From Oscillospiraceae bacterium (GTDB lineage Bacteria > Bacillota > Clostridia > Oscillospirales > Oscillospiraceae): a stretch of 14,195 nucleotides of DNA. How positions within the stretch are numbered: position 1 is the first letter of the stretch; each line of letters begins with the position of its first letter. Positions 8,300 to 14,038 of this stretch are shown here, piece after piece. Where the stretch lies: contig JAEDJR010000030.1 of NCBI GenBank assembly GCA_016296235.1, positions 1-14,195 of the forward strand, in the 5' to 3' direction. The notes under the pieces are model-generated. The model did not search any database and was not told where the DNA came from. It saw nothing but the letters and a program-made list of their open reading frames with translations. Position numbers and translations under genes: made by a program.

Positions 8300-8304
8300 C
8301 GTCT

Positions 8305-8312
8305 CTCCCCCC
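8305..8312 (-). promoter_or_regulatory. ribosome binding site fixing the TTG start of gdpP
   Basis: GGGGGGAG on the minus strand, followed by AGACG and then TTG (8299-8297). The alternative TTG at 8320 lies upstream of this site and has no comparable purine run at the right distance. Confidence 0.7.
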
Positions 8313-8340
8313 TCGTACAAATTGTCACCGATAATGGGAT

Positions 8341-8369
8341 ATTATATCAGAGAAATCCTCCCTGCACAA
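8341..8369 (-). promoter_or_regulatory. sigma-A type promoter with extended -10, driving gdpP operon
   Basis: On the minus strand a perfect TATAAT (8346-8341) is preceded by TGA, giving the extended -10 TGnTATAAT. TTGTGC (8369-8364) sits 17 bases upstream as a weak -35. The start site is predicted near 8334, leaving a leader of about 35 bases before the gdpP TTG. It lies just downstream of the ferritin-like gene, so it separates the stress operon from the core operon. Confidence 0.75.
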
Positions 8370-8391
8370 GAGGTTTCGGGGGGAAAGCCTC
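8370..8391 (-). terminator. weak hairpin after the ferritin-like gene
   Basis: The minus strand forms GAGG-C-TTTC / GAAA-CCTC with a five-C loop and a bulged C, followed by TTGT. It begins 8 bases past the ferritin-like stop. The stem is short and the U-tract poor, so termination would be partial. Its base also touches the -35 of the gdpP promoter. Confidence 0.3.
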
Positions 8392-8398
8392 ATTTCTG

Positions 8399-8884
8399 TT
8401 AAAGTGTCCGCTGCAGCAGACGCAGAATGGTTCCGGCGTGGCGCTCCTCGTCATCCCCCAGCTCCCGGAACAGCGGCGCGAAGCTGTCCGCCTGCTCTGC
8501 CAGACGCCGGTATTCCGCCGCACCCGCCGTTTCCTCCCGGTAACGGGTCCGCAGATCCTCGTTGAGATTGCCCCCATTGGACGAAACAGGCCCATCCGGC
8601 CGCCAGGCAGCCGGCCGCTTTCCGGTCATCACATAATAGACCGTCTCCAGCCGGCGGGCATGCTGCCGTTCCTCCTCCGACAGCCGCAGCAGGCTCTGCC
8701 GGACGTCCCGCGGCGCCCGTCCCGCCAGGCTCCGGTATGTATGGGCGTCCCGCAGCTCATCCTCCCGCACCTGCAGCACCTTGGTTGGCGTCAGGCCGCC
8801 CGCTGCCGGCTTGGGCGCCGGTACCTCCCCGGACGCAGCCATCACCCGCTGCCAGACCTCCGCTTCTCTGGTTTTGCTCATCAT
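8399..8884 (-). CDS. ferritin-like (rubrerythrin-type) di-iron protein
   Basis: Small soluble protein (161 aa) with two tandem helix pairs of the ferritin-like fold. The first has acidic residues in REDELRDAHTY (40-50) and ExxH at E72/H75 (EEERQH). The second has YREETAGAAEY (115-125) and ExxH at E146/H149 (DDEERH). Two Glu-bearing helices each followed by ExxH is the ligand pattern of di-iron ferritin-like proteins. There is no C-terminal CxxC rubredoxin domain, so it is not a full rubrerythrin. Peroxide or iron handling is inferred only from the family. The frame opens at 8947, but ATG at 8884 (or the adjacent ATG at 8881) follows GGAGGT by 8 bases and is preferred. That site is locked in a hairpin. 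The gene lies 59 bases after the HtrA gene, probably the last cistron of the two-component operon. Confidence 0.75.
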   Translation of the reverse strand: MMSKTREAEVWQRVMAASGEVPAPKPAAGGLTPTKVLQVREDELRDAHTYRSLAGRAPRDVRQSLLRLSEEERQHARRLETVYYVMTGKRPAAWRPDGPVSSNGGNLNEDLRTRYREETAGAAEYRRLAEQADSFAPLFRELGDDEERHAGTILRLLQRTL

Positions 8885-8892
8885 AACACAAC

Positions 8893-8925
8893 ACCTCCGT
8901 CTGCACATTCTATGCAGACGGAGGT
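8893..8925 (-). promoter_or_regulatory. 13-bp hairpin burying the ribosome binding site of the ferritin-like gene
   Basis: Perfect inverted repeat: 8893-8905 (ACCTCCGTCTGCA on the plus strand) pairs with 8913-8925, leaving a 7-base loop. In the minus-strand transcript the 3' arm ends GGAGGT, which is the whole Shine-Dalgarno of the gene starting at 8884, and it is paired to ACCTCC of the 5' arm. It lies 18 bases after the HtrA stop. It could repress translation of the downstream gene, stabilise or terminate the upstream message, or both. The following GUUGUGUU is too poor for a clear intrinsic terminator. Confidence 0.7.
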
Positions 8926-8943
8926 ATGGGCGTGTAATGCCGG

Positions 8944-10281
8944 TCAATAGATTTCCGGGCTGATCTGATCCATCAGGACAATATCCACATAATAGTATTT
9001 TCCGCTGCGGCAGATGGTCAGCCGCACCGTATCTCCGGCGGTCAGGTCGTTTTTGGCCCGCACCAGATCATCCAGAGAGCCAATGGCTTGATCGTTGACG
9101 GCCACAATGATATCATCGGGCTCCAGGCCCTTCTGGGCCGCGTCAGAATCCGCCACAATCCCCGTGACCACCACGCCGCTGGGCATGTGGAAGAACAGCT
9201 GTGCCCGCAGATCCAGGGCCTCGCCCTGGATTCCGATGGCCGGGCGGCCGGACACATAGCCCTGCTCAATCAGCTCATCCAGAATTGGCTTGGCAGACGT
9301 CATGGGAATGGCAAAGCCCAGACCCTCCACCGTGGCGCTGGTGGTGGAATAGTTGCGCATCTTCATGGTGTTGATGCCGATGACCTGGCCGTAGCAGTTA
9401 ATCAGCGGCCCGCCGGAGTTGCCGGAATTCAGGGCGGCGTTGGTCTGGATCATGGTCATCTGCCGTCCGCTGAGGTTCACATCCCGGTTGATGGCGGAGA
9501 CAATACCATCGGTCATGGTACCCCGCAGCTCTGCCCCCAGGGGATCGCCGATGGCGACCACCGCGTCGCCCACCCGCAGGGCGTCGGAATCTCCGAACTC
9601 CGCCGGCGTCAGATTGGTTGCGTCCACCTTCAGAACCGCAAGATCCGAGGTTTCATCGCCGCCCACCAGATCCGCCACAAACTGGCTGTCGTCCTCCAGG
9701 GTCACATAGATCTGCTGGGCGCTTTCAATCACATGGTAGTTGGTGATGACATAGCCATCCTGAGACATGACGATTCCGGTGCCGCTGCTGGTGCCGTTGG
9801 GCAGCACGCAGGAGATGGAGGCCACGCTGGGAATCACCTTGGCGTAGATTTCCTGCAGGCTCAGGGCGTTTTCGTCCTCCGCCGGGCGGTTCTCCACGCT
9901 CAGGGGCGTGTCCGCAAGGTTCAATCCGGCGCTTTCCTCCGGAGGCTGGGCGGTGGGAACGGTTTCCTCCTCCACCGTCACCGGCGACGGCTCCGCCTGG
10001 GCCTGCTGCAGGCCGGTATTCGGCTGCTCCGCCTCTGTGGTGTGCTTTTCGCCCATGGACAGGGCAATGCTGTTCTGGCCAATGTCCACCCGCAGGCCAA
10101 GGACGTTGACCGCCCAGGAGGCCGCGCCGCTGATCAGGGCCAGTATCACCAGAACCACCAGCAGGCCCGTATGCTTTTTCTTCTTCGGCTTGCCGTCGGG
10201 CCCGTAATAGTTCTGATAGGGATAGTAATTTTGATAGTCAGGTCGTCCGCCGTTCTGCGGCTCCTGGTTTTCGTCCCGCAT
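8944..10281 (-). CDS. membrane-anchored HtrA/DegP-type serine protease with PDZ domain
   Basis: Envelope quality-control protease (445 aa). A cytoplasmic tail rich in Asn/Tyr/Pro ends in KPKKKK, then comes one membrane helix (about 38-60), a low-complexity Glu/Pro/Thr linker (about 75-135), the trypsin-like domain and one PDZ domain (about 345-438). The triad is visible: H183 in TNYHVIE, D213 in TSDLAVLKVD, S289 in NSGNSGGPL. Tail then anchor then protease implies a catalytic domain outside the cell membrane. ATG at 10281 follows GAGGTGA by about 7 bases and lies 22 bases after the kinase stop. Firmicute HtrA proteins are often regulated by cell-envelope two-component systems. The adjacency here supports that role but does not show which substrate or signal is involved. 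Htr paralogue (htrA, htrB, htrC) cannot be assigned. Confidence 0.93.
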   Translation of the reverse strand: MRDENQEPQNGGRPDYQNYYPYQNYYGPDGKPKKKKHTGLLVVLVILALISGAASWAVNVLGLRVDIGQNSIALSMGEKHTTEAEQPNTGLQQAQAEPSPVTVEEETVPTAQPPEESAGLNLADTPLSVENRPAEDENALSLQEIYAKVIPSVASISCVLPNGTSSGTGIVMSQDGYVITNYHVIESAQQIYVTLEDDSQFVADLVGGDETSDLAVLKVDATNLTPAEFGDSDALRVGDAVVAIGDPLGAELRGTMTDGIVSAINRDVNLSGRQMTMIQTNAALNSGNSGGPLINCYGQVIGINTMKMRNYSTTSATVEGLGFAIPMTSAKPILDELIEQGYVSGRPAIGIQGEALDLRAQLFFHMPSGVVVTGIVADSDAAQKGLEPDDIIVAVNDQAIGSLDDLVRAKNDLTAGDTVRLTICRSGKYYYVDIVLMDQISPEIY

Positions 10282-10303
10282 GGGGATTCACCTCGCAATC
10301 AAT

Positions 10304-11737
10304 CTATCGCACCAGCGGCAGGGTAAAGGTGAAGGTCGTCAGTCCCTTGTCGCTGGTAACGGAAATATCTTCTCCGTGGCTGTTGAGAATGGTTTTGACA
10401 ATATACAGGCCCAGGCCCACGCCCTCCCGGTCCTCGGAGCGGCTCTTGTCCGCCTTGTGGAACCGGTCAAACAGCAGGGGCAGCTCCTCCGGGTCCACGG
10501 TGGGGCCGGTGTTCTGCACCCGAACCCGGGCCTTGCCGCCCTCCGGCTCCAGGCCGATGCGCAGCATGCCGCCCTCGTTGCAGAACTTGATGGCGTTGTC
10601 CGTGAGGTTGTAGACCACCTGGGTAATGCTGTCGGGATCCGCCCGGGTATAGACGCTGCGGTCTGGCATCTGCACCTCCACATGGATGTGCTTGCGGTTG
10701 ATGCGCTGCTCAAAGGAAATCAGCACCTGGCCGATGGTTTCCGTCAGGTCAAAGCGGCGCTTCTTGTCCTCGCTGATGCCCTGGGACTGCATCCGGGAGA
10801 TCTCCAGCATGCTCCGCACCAGGCGGGACAGCCGCCGGACCTCGTCGGAGACAATCTGCATATAGTGGCGGTGCTGCTCCGGCGGAATGGTGCCGTCCAG
10901 CATGCCGTCCATAAAGCCGGCGATGGTCGTCATGGGGGTTTTCAGCTCATGGCTCACATTGGCCACAAATTCCCGCCGCTGGGTCTCGGCCGTGGCCAGA
11001 CTCTCGGCCATGGCGTTGAAGGCCGTGGCCAGATCGTCCACCTCCACGGTGTTGCGGCCTCCCACAGCCACGCGGGTATCCAGCTCGCCGTGGCCGAATC
11101 GGATGGCCGCCTTGGCCACAGACTGAATGGAGCGCGCCTGGCTCCGGCTGAACAGGAACGCCGCGATCATGGCCACCACCAGCACCAGCAGAGACACATA
11201 GAAGAAAATCGTGGTGGTCTGCATGAGCATGCCGGAAATCTGCTCCTTGGGTGCCGAGACGATGATGACGCCGATGACCGAGCCGTCCAGCTGGGAGGTG
11301 ACGGCCATGCCCTCCACAAAGTGGGGCGTGTCGTAGATCCCGCCCACGGTGCCCACGGTGAAGTCCTCGCCGTCGGTGACAATTTCATCAATCATCGCCC
11401 GGTCTACGGTTTTCCCGGAGTGGATGCAGCCGATATCGTTGCAGGAGCACAGGCGGATGTTTCCCTCCGGATCGCAGAACAAAACGTCGGTTCCCGCCAC
11501 CCGGGCGGCCGTGGTCAGACCGATCCGGAACCCGCCCCAGCGGTTTTCCAGCTCGCCGATGGCATCGTAGGCCTCGGCCAGGCTCAGCAGGCTGGCGGCG
11601 TTGTTGTGGAGGGTCTGCTGTTTTTCCGTCTCCAGATAGTCGCTGAGCATAGTGCGGAAGGTGACGCCCAGCAGCAGCAGGCACAGGAGAATCAGCGACG
11701 CGATAATGGTAAACAGGCGGCTGAAGGTGGTTTTCAT
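10304..11737 (-). CDS. two-component sensor histidine kinase
   Basis: Membrane kinase (477 aa) pairing with the response regulator 2 bases upstream. TM1 is about residues 8-28; the extracytoplasmic sensor is about 29-172; TM2 is about 175-196. HAMP (about 198-250) follows, then HisKA with phospho-acceptor H263 in VANVSHELKTPMT, and an HATPase domain with N-box NLTDNAIKF (N381), G1-like VQNTGPTV (407-414), F-box LFDRFHKAD and G2 GVGLGLYIVK (439-448). The outer sensor is unusual in having C88, C97, C99, C104 and H106 close together. ATG at 11737 is preceded by GAGGTG within the end of the regulator gene. The layout resembles PhoR/WalK-like class I kinases, but there is no cytoplasmic PAS domain, so neither name is applied. 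The signal is unknown. Confidence 0.94.
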   Translation of the reverse strand: MKTTFSRLFTIIASLILLCLLLLGVTFRTMLSDYLETEKQQTLHNNAASLLSLAEAYDAIGELENRWGGFRIGLTTAARVAGTDVLFCDPEGNIRLCSCNDIGCIHSGKTVDRAMIDEIVTDGEDFTVGTVGGIYDTPHFVEGMAVTSQLDGSVIGVIIVSAPKEQISGMLMQTTTIFFYVSLLVLVVAMIAAFLFSRSQARSIQSVAKAAIRFGHGELDTRVAVGGRNTVEVDDLATAFNAMAESLATAETQRREFVANVSHELKTPMTTIAGFMDGMLDGTIPPEQHRHYMQIVSDEVRRLSRLVRSMLEISRMQSQGISEDKKRRFDLTETIGQVLISFEQRINRKHIHVEVQMPDRSVYTRADPDSITQVVYNLTDNAIKFCNEGGMLRIGLEPEGGKARVRVQNTGPTVDPEELPLLFDRFHKADKSRSEDREGVGLGLYIVKTILNSHGEDISVTSDKGLTTFTFTLPLVR

Positions 11738-11739
11738 GC

Positions 11740-12429
11740 TTACAGCACCTCGAACTTATACCCCACGCCCCAGACGGTTTTCAGAGACCACTGATCGGAC
11801 ACACCCTCCAGCTTTTCCCGCAGGCGCTTGATGTGTACGTCCACCGTCCGGCTGTCGCCGAAATAGTCGAAGCCCCAGACCTCGTCCAGCAGCTGGTTGC
11901 GGGTATAGACCCGGTTGGGAGAGGATGCCAGATGGAACAGCAGCTCCATTTCCTTGGGCGGCGTGTCCACCTTTTTCCCGTCCACAATCAGCTCAAAGGC
12001 GTCCAGGTCGATGACCAGCTTGTCAAAGACCAGCCGCTTGGTGGGCTTCTGGCCCTCCTCCTGGCCGCCGCCGCGGCGGAGCACCGCCTCAATCCGGGCC
12101 AGGACCTCCTTCATTTCAAAGGGCTTGGTGATATAATCGTCGGCGCCCATTTTCAGACCGGACACCTTGTCCGTCAGCTCACCCTTGGCCGTGAGCATAA
12201 TCACCGGCGTCTTGGAATCCTGGCGAATGCTCCGCAGCACGCCCCAGCCGTCCAGCACCGGCAGCATCACGTCCAGCAGCACCAGATCCGGCTGCAGCTT
12301 GCGGAACATCTCCACACCGGCGCCGCCGTCCGACGCAATGGCCGCCACATAGCCTTCTTTTTCCAGGTACAGCCGCAAAAGATCGGCAATATTCTGATCG
12401 TCCTCTACGATCAACACGGATTTGGCCAT
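11740..12429 (-). CDS. OmpR/PhoB-family response regulator
   Basis: Transcription factor (229 aa). The receiver domain (1-118) has the acidic pair D10/D11, phospho-acceptor D53 in LLDVMLP, T80 and K102 in TKPF. The winged-helix DNA-binding domain (about 130-229) has the recognition-helix region SRTVDVHIKRLREKLE and ends KTVWGVGYKFEVL. ATG at 12429 has GAGGAGGG 6 bases upstream. It is the first gene of the putative operon with the kinase, HtrA protease and ferritin-like protein. Regulators of this family bind tandem half-sites about 11 bases apart, and such an array lies 98 bases upstream of the start codon (12527-12566), suggesting autoregulation. PhoP, WalR and similar subfamily labels cannot be decided from the sequence alone. 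Confidence 0.95.
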   Translation of the reverse strand: MAKSVLIVEDDQNIADLLRLYLEKEGYVAAIASDGGAGVEMFRKLQPDLVLLDVMLPVLDGWGVLRSIRQDSKTPVIMLTAKGELTDKVSGLKMGADDYITKPFEMKEVLARIEAVLRRGGGQEEGQKPTKRLVFDKLVIDLDAFELIVDGKKVDTPPKEMELLFHLASSPNRVYTRNQLLDEVWGFDYFGDSRTVDVHIKRLREKLEGVSDQWSLKTVWGVGYKFEVL

Positions 12430-12463
12430 AACCAGCCCTCCTCAGTTTCTCTTGTTTGGCTCC

Positions 12464-12494
12464 ATTATAACCCAGCAGCGGCATTTTGGGTGAA
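12464..12494 (-). promoter_or_regulatory. promoter of the two-component operon
   Basis: A perfect TATAAT lies on the minus strand at 12469-12464, with TTCACC (12494-12489) as a weak -35 at 19-base spacing. The start site is predicted near 12457, giving a leader of about 28 bases before the ATG at 12429. The poor -35 and long spacing suggest that an activator is needed. Confidence 0.6.
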
Positions 12495-12526
12495 TTTTTT
12501 GTTAAGAGTCGGCTGTTTTCAAAATA

Positions 12527-12566
12527 TTCAACAAATATTCACAATCTCTTCTCGATTCGTTCACAA
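12527..12566 (+). promoter_or_regulatory. four direct repeats at exact 11-base spacing (response regulator site)
   Basis: On the plus strand TTCAACA (12527), TTCACAA (12538), TTCTCGA (12549) and TTCACAA (12560) start exactly 11 bases apart, so they face the same side of the helix. PhoB/PhoP-class regulators bind TT(A/C/T)ACA-like half-sites at 11-base period, so the array is a likely site for the adjacent regulator. It is centred about 90 bases upstream of the leftward start site, and for a rightward promoter it ends at the -35 position. Confidence 0.6.
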
Positions 12567-12591
12567 CTTTTCTCTCTGTCTCATGTATGAT
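12560..12591 (+). promoter_or_regulatory. possible rightward promoter downstream of the repeat array
   Basis: TATGAT (12586-12591, five of six bases of the consensus -10, preceded by TG) lies downstream of TTCACA (12560-12565, five of six of the -35 consensus). The gap is 20 bases, too long for strong unaided use but usual for activator-dependent promoters where the last half-site replaces the -35. The start site would be near 12598. Confidence 0.4.
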
Positions 12592-12597
12592 AAGAAT

Positions 12598-12680
12598 GCA
12601 AACAGCACCACACTCCAAATTTTCTCCCTCTCTTTTCTTTCACACAAAGCCCGCAGCCAAAAGCTGCGGGCTTTGTGTCT
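12598..12680 (+). ncRNA. candidate approximately 80-nt small RNA
   Basis: The segment runs from the predicted rightward start site to the end of a strong terminator-like hairpin (12642-12678). Between them is an unpaired-looking leader with a 22-base all-pyrimidine run (12620-12641) containing CTCCCTC, complementary to Shine-Dalgarno purines. That is a common seed type in Firmicute small RNAs. No ribosome binding site precedes the ATG at 12596, so coding use is unlikely. Evidence is positional only: promoter-like site, plausible seed and terminator in the right order. Confidence 0.35.
12642..12678. terminator. strong bidirectional intrinsic terminator
   Basis: A perfect 16-bp inverted repeat: 12642-12657 pairs with 12663-12678 around the loop CAAAA. 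The GC core GCCCGCAGC/GCTGCGGGC is flanked by AAA on one side and TTTGTGT on the other, giving a T-rich tail in both directions (TTTGTGTCTGT rightward, TTTGTGTGAAA leftward). It can end the peptidase transcript coming from the right, about 100 bases after its stop, and any rightward transcript from the repeat-array promoter. Confidence 0.8.
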
Positions 12681-12685
12681 GTATG

Positions 12686-12770
12686 AGGCTCCCCTTGCAC
12701 AGGGGAGCCTTTTGGGTGCGACGCAGTTCATGGCTCCCCTATTGTAGGGGAGGTATTTGGGTGCGCTACT
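12686..12770. repeat. two degenerate tandem palindromic repeat units
   Basis: Unit 1 is a perfect 10-bp stem AGGCTCCCCT/AGGGGAGCCT (12686-12710), followed by TTTTGGGTGCG. Unit 2, 45 bases on, is CTCCCCTA/TAGGGGAG (12734-12752), followed by TATTTGGGTGCG. A third ATGGCTC (12771-12777) runs into the peptidase stop codon. Stem and flank match the outer end of the element at 14039-14168 in inverted orientation. These look like remnants of one end of that family. Confidence 0.75.
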
Positions 12771-12776
12771 ATGGCT

Positions 12777-13949
12777 CTATCCCCAGAGCAGATGAACAAA
12801 AATGGGCAGGTTCTCCCGGTACAGCTGCGGCAGGTCGGAAAGGGGCAGGGGGTTCTCTCCCCTGCCGGCCTCAATGGTGTAGGCTGGGATCCGCAGCTCC
12901 TGCAGCACCCAGTCCCGGTAGCCGGCGTCGCCGCTCTCCGGCGGAGGCTGGGTCAGGACATAGCCCGAGGCCGCCGCCAGCTTTTCTCCCAGTCCGCCGT
13001 CAGGCACCGGTTCCGCGCCGTAGATTTCACCGCCCTGGGTGTGCCAGGCCGCCACGGCATGGGGCTGCAGCCGCCGGGTCAGCTGGGCCAGGGCCGCTGT
13101 CTCCGGCTGATCCAGGGGTGCGCTGCCGGGGTAGTCCCTCGGTCCTGGTTGGGGCTCCTTCCTGGCCCTGGCCTGCTCCCACCGGGCCGGGTAGTTGAGA
13201 TTCAGATCCACGCCCCGGAGATTGGCCTTCCACCCCGCCGGGAAGGGCAAATCCCGCCGGTGGGCGGCCATTTCTGCCGCACAGCGGTATTCGGCGCGTT
13301 CCGGGTCAATGGCCCCAGCCGCCAGATCGGCCCCGTCCGGGTTCACCAGGGGCACCAGATACAGGGTCGTCCTGCGAAACAGCTGGCGGCAGGGCAGGCC
13401 GGACAGATAGCCGTCGTCCCGGAGGCCGTCGCAGCAGTCCTCCAGAATCCGCCACAGCAGCAGGCCGGTAATCCACTCGTTGCCGTGGTGGCCCGCCGTC
13501 AGCAGCACCCGGCGTTCCCCGGTTCCCAGCCGCAGGCACCAGACCCGTCTGCCGCCGCCGCTTACGGCCAGAGGCCAGGCCTCCAGCTGCGGGCAGCGGG
13601 CCTGCAGGCCCTCCCGGAACACCTCCTGCCATTGGGACGAAAAGCCCTCTTCCCAGGGCACCACCGGGTACTCCAGCGGCACCGCCAGCAGCTGGCCGGG
13701 CAATGGCTCCCGCTTTGCACAGCCGTTGGCCGCGCCGATGGCCCGGGCCGACACGCCATACCGCCGGGCCACCTGATACAGAGTCTGTCCCGGCTCCAGC
13801 CGGTGCCAGACATAGCCCGCCAACCGGCTCCACAGAAGCCGGCAGGTCTCCGGATCCCATTGGCCCGTTTCCGGCAGGCCGAACTTCCGCTGCACCTGCT
13901 CCGGGCTGCCGCAGCCCACCCGCCCCAGGGCCAGTTCCTTCCAATCCAT
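12777..13949 (-). CDS. LysM + M14 zinc peptidase (gamma-D-glutamyl-diamino acid endopeptidase I-like)
   Basis: Probable murein-peptide carboxypeptidase/endopeptidase (390 aa). The N-terminus resembles a peptidoglycan-binding helical domain (about 5-43: VGCGSPEQVQRKFGLPETG). A LysM-type repeat follows (about 46-95: WHRLEPGQTLYQVARRYGV ... LPGQLLAVPL). The M14 catalytic domain has zinc ligands in HHGNEW (H155, E158) and AWHTQGG (H303), substrate-binding NPDG (203-206) and LRGVDLNLNYP (244-254), and catalytic Glu in YTIEAGRG (E360). No signal peptide or membrane helix is visible, as in the sporulation-associated endopeptidase I of Lysinibacillus. A role in muropeptide recycling or sporulation is inferred. 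The frame opens at 14063, but ATG at 13949 with GGAGGGGA 5 bases upstream is chosen; the extra 38 codons come partly from a repeat. It appears monocistronic and is bracketed by inverted repeats. Confidence 0.88.
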   Translation of the reverse strand: MDWKELALGRVGCGSPEQVQRKFGLPETGQWDPETCRLLWSRLAGYVWHRLEPGQTLYQVARRYGVSARAIGAANGCAKREPLPGQLLAVPLEYPVVPWEEGFSSQWQEVFREGLQARCPQLEAWPLAVSGGGRRVWCLRLGTGERRVLLTAGHHGNEWITGLLLWRILEDCCDGLRDDGYLSGLPCRQLFRRTTLYLVPLVNPDGADLAAGAIDPERAEYRCAAEMAAHRRDLPFPAGWKANLRGVDLNLNYPARWEQARARKEPQPGPRDYPGSAPLDQPETAALAQLTRRLQPHAVAAWHTQGGEIYGAEPVPDGGLGEKLAAASGYVLTQPPPESGDAGYRDWVLQELRIPAYTIEAGRGENPLPLSDLPQLYRENLPIFVHLLWG

Positions 13950-14038
13950 ACAATCCCCTCCGGGATACCATATGAACCGCGGGGTTGTAAAAATGCGAAT
14001 CAAATGAGCCTGCCGCATAACACAATATGCACAACATC

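Larger units (their letters stand above)
12430..12776. other. 347-base gene-free regulatory interval
   Basis: The stretch between the response regulator start and the peptidase stop is AT-rich at 12470-12640, unlike its surroundings. It holds a leftward promoter, a four-fold direct repeat, a possible rightward promoter with a candidate small RNA, a strong terminator hairpin and two degenerate palindromic repeat units, each listed separately. Only a weak 38-codon minus-strand frame (12618-12502, TTG start) is present. Confidence 0.8.

Noticed and set aside
8885..8947. N-terminal extension of the ferritin-like protein, rich in Arg and Cys
   Set aside because: It would translate the hairpin itself. 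The ribosome binding site in that hairpin fits the ATG at 8884.
6290..8950. 886-codon open frame on the plus strand
   Set aside because: Antisense to gdpP and the ferritin-like gene. No domain is recognisable and its composition is that of a shadow frame.
12686..12777. Short CRISPR array
   Set aside because: There are only two or three diverged palindromic units with near-contiguous spacing, no uniform spacers, and no cas genes. The pattern matches interspersed palindromic repeats.
12587..13198. 203-codon plus-strand frame beginning near the candidate sRNA
   Set aside because: It has no ribosome binding site, crosses a terminator and repeat hairpins, and is antisense to the peptidase gene.
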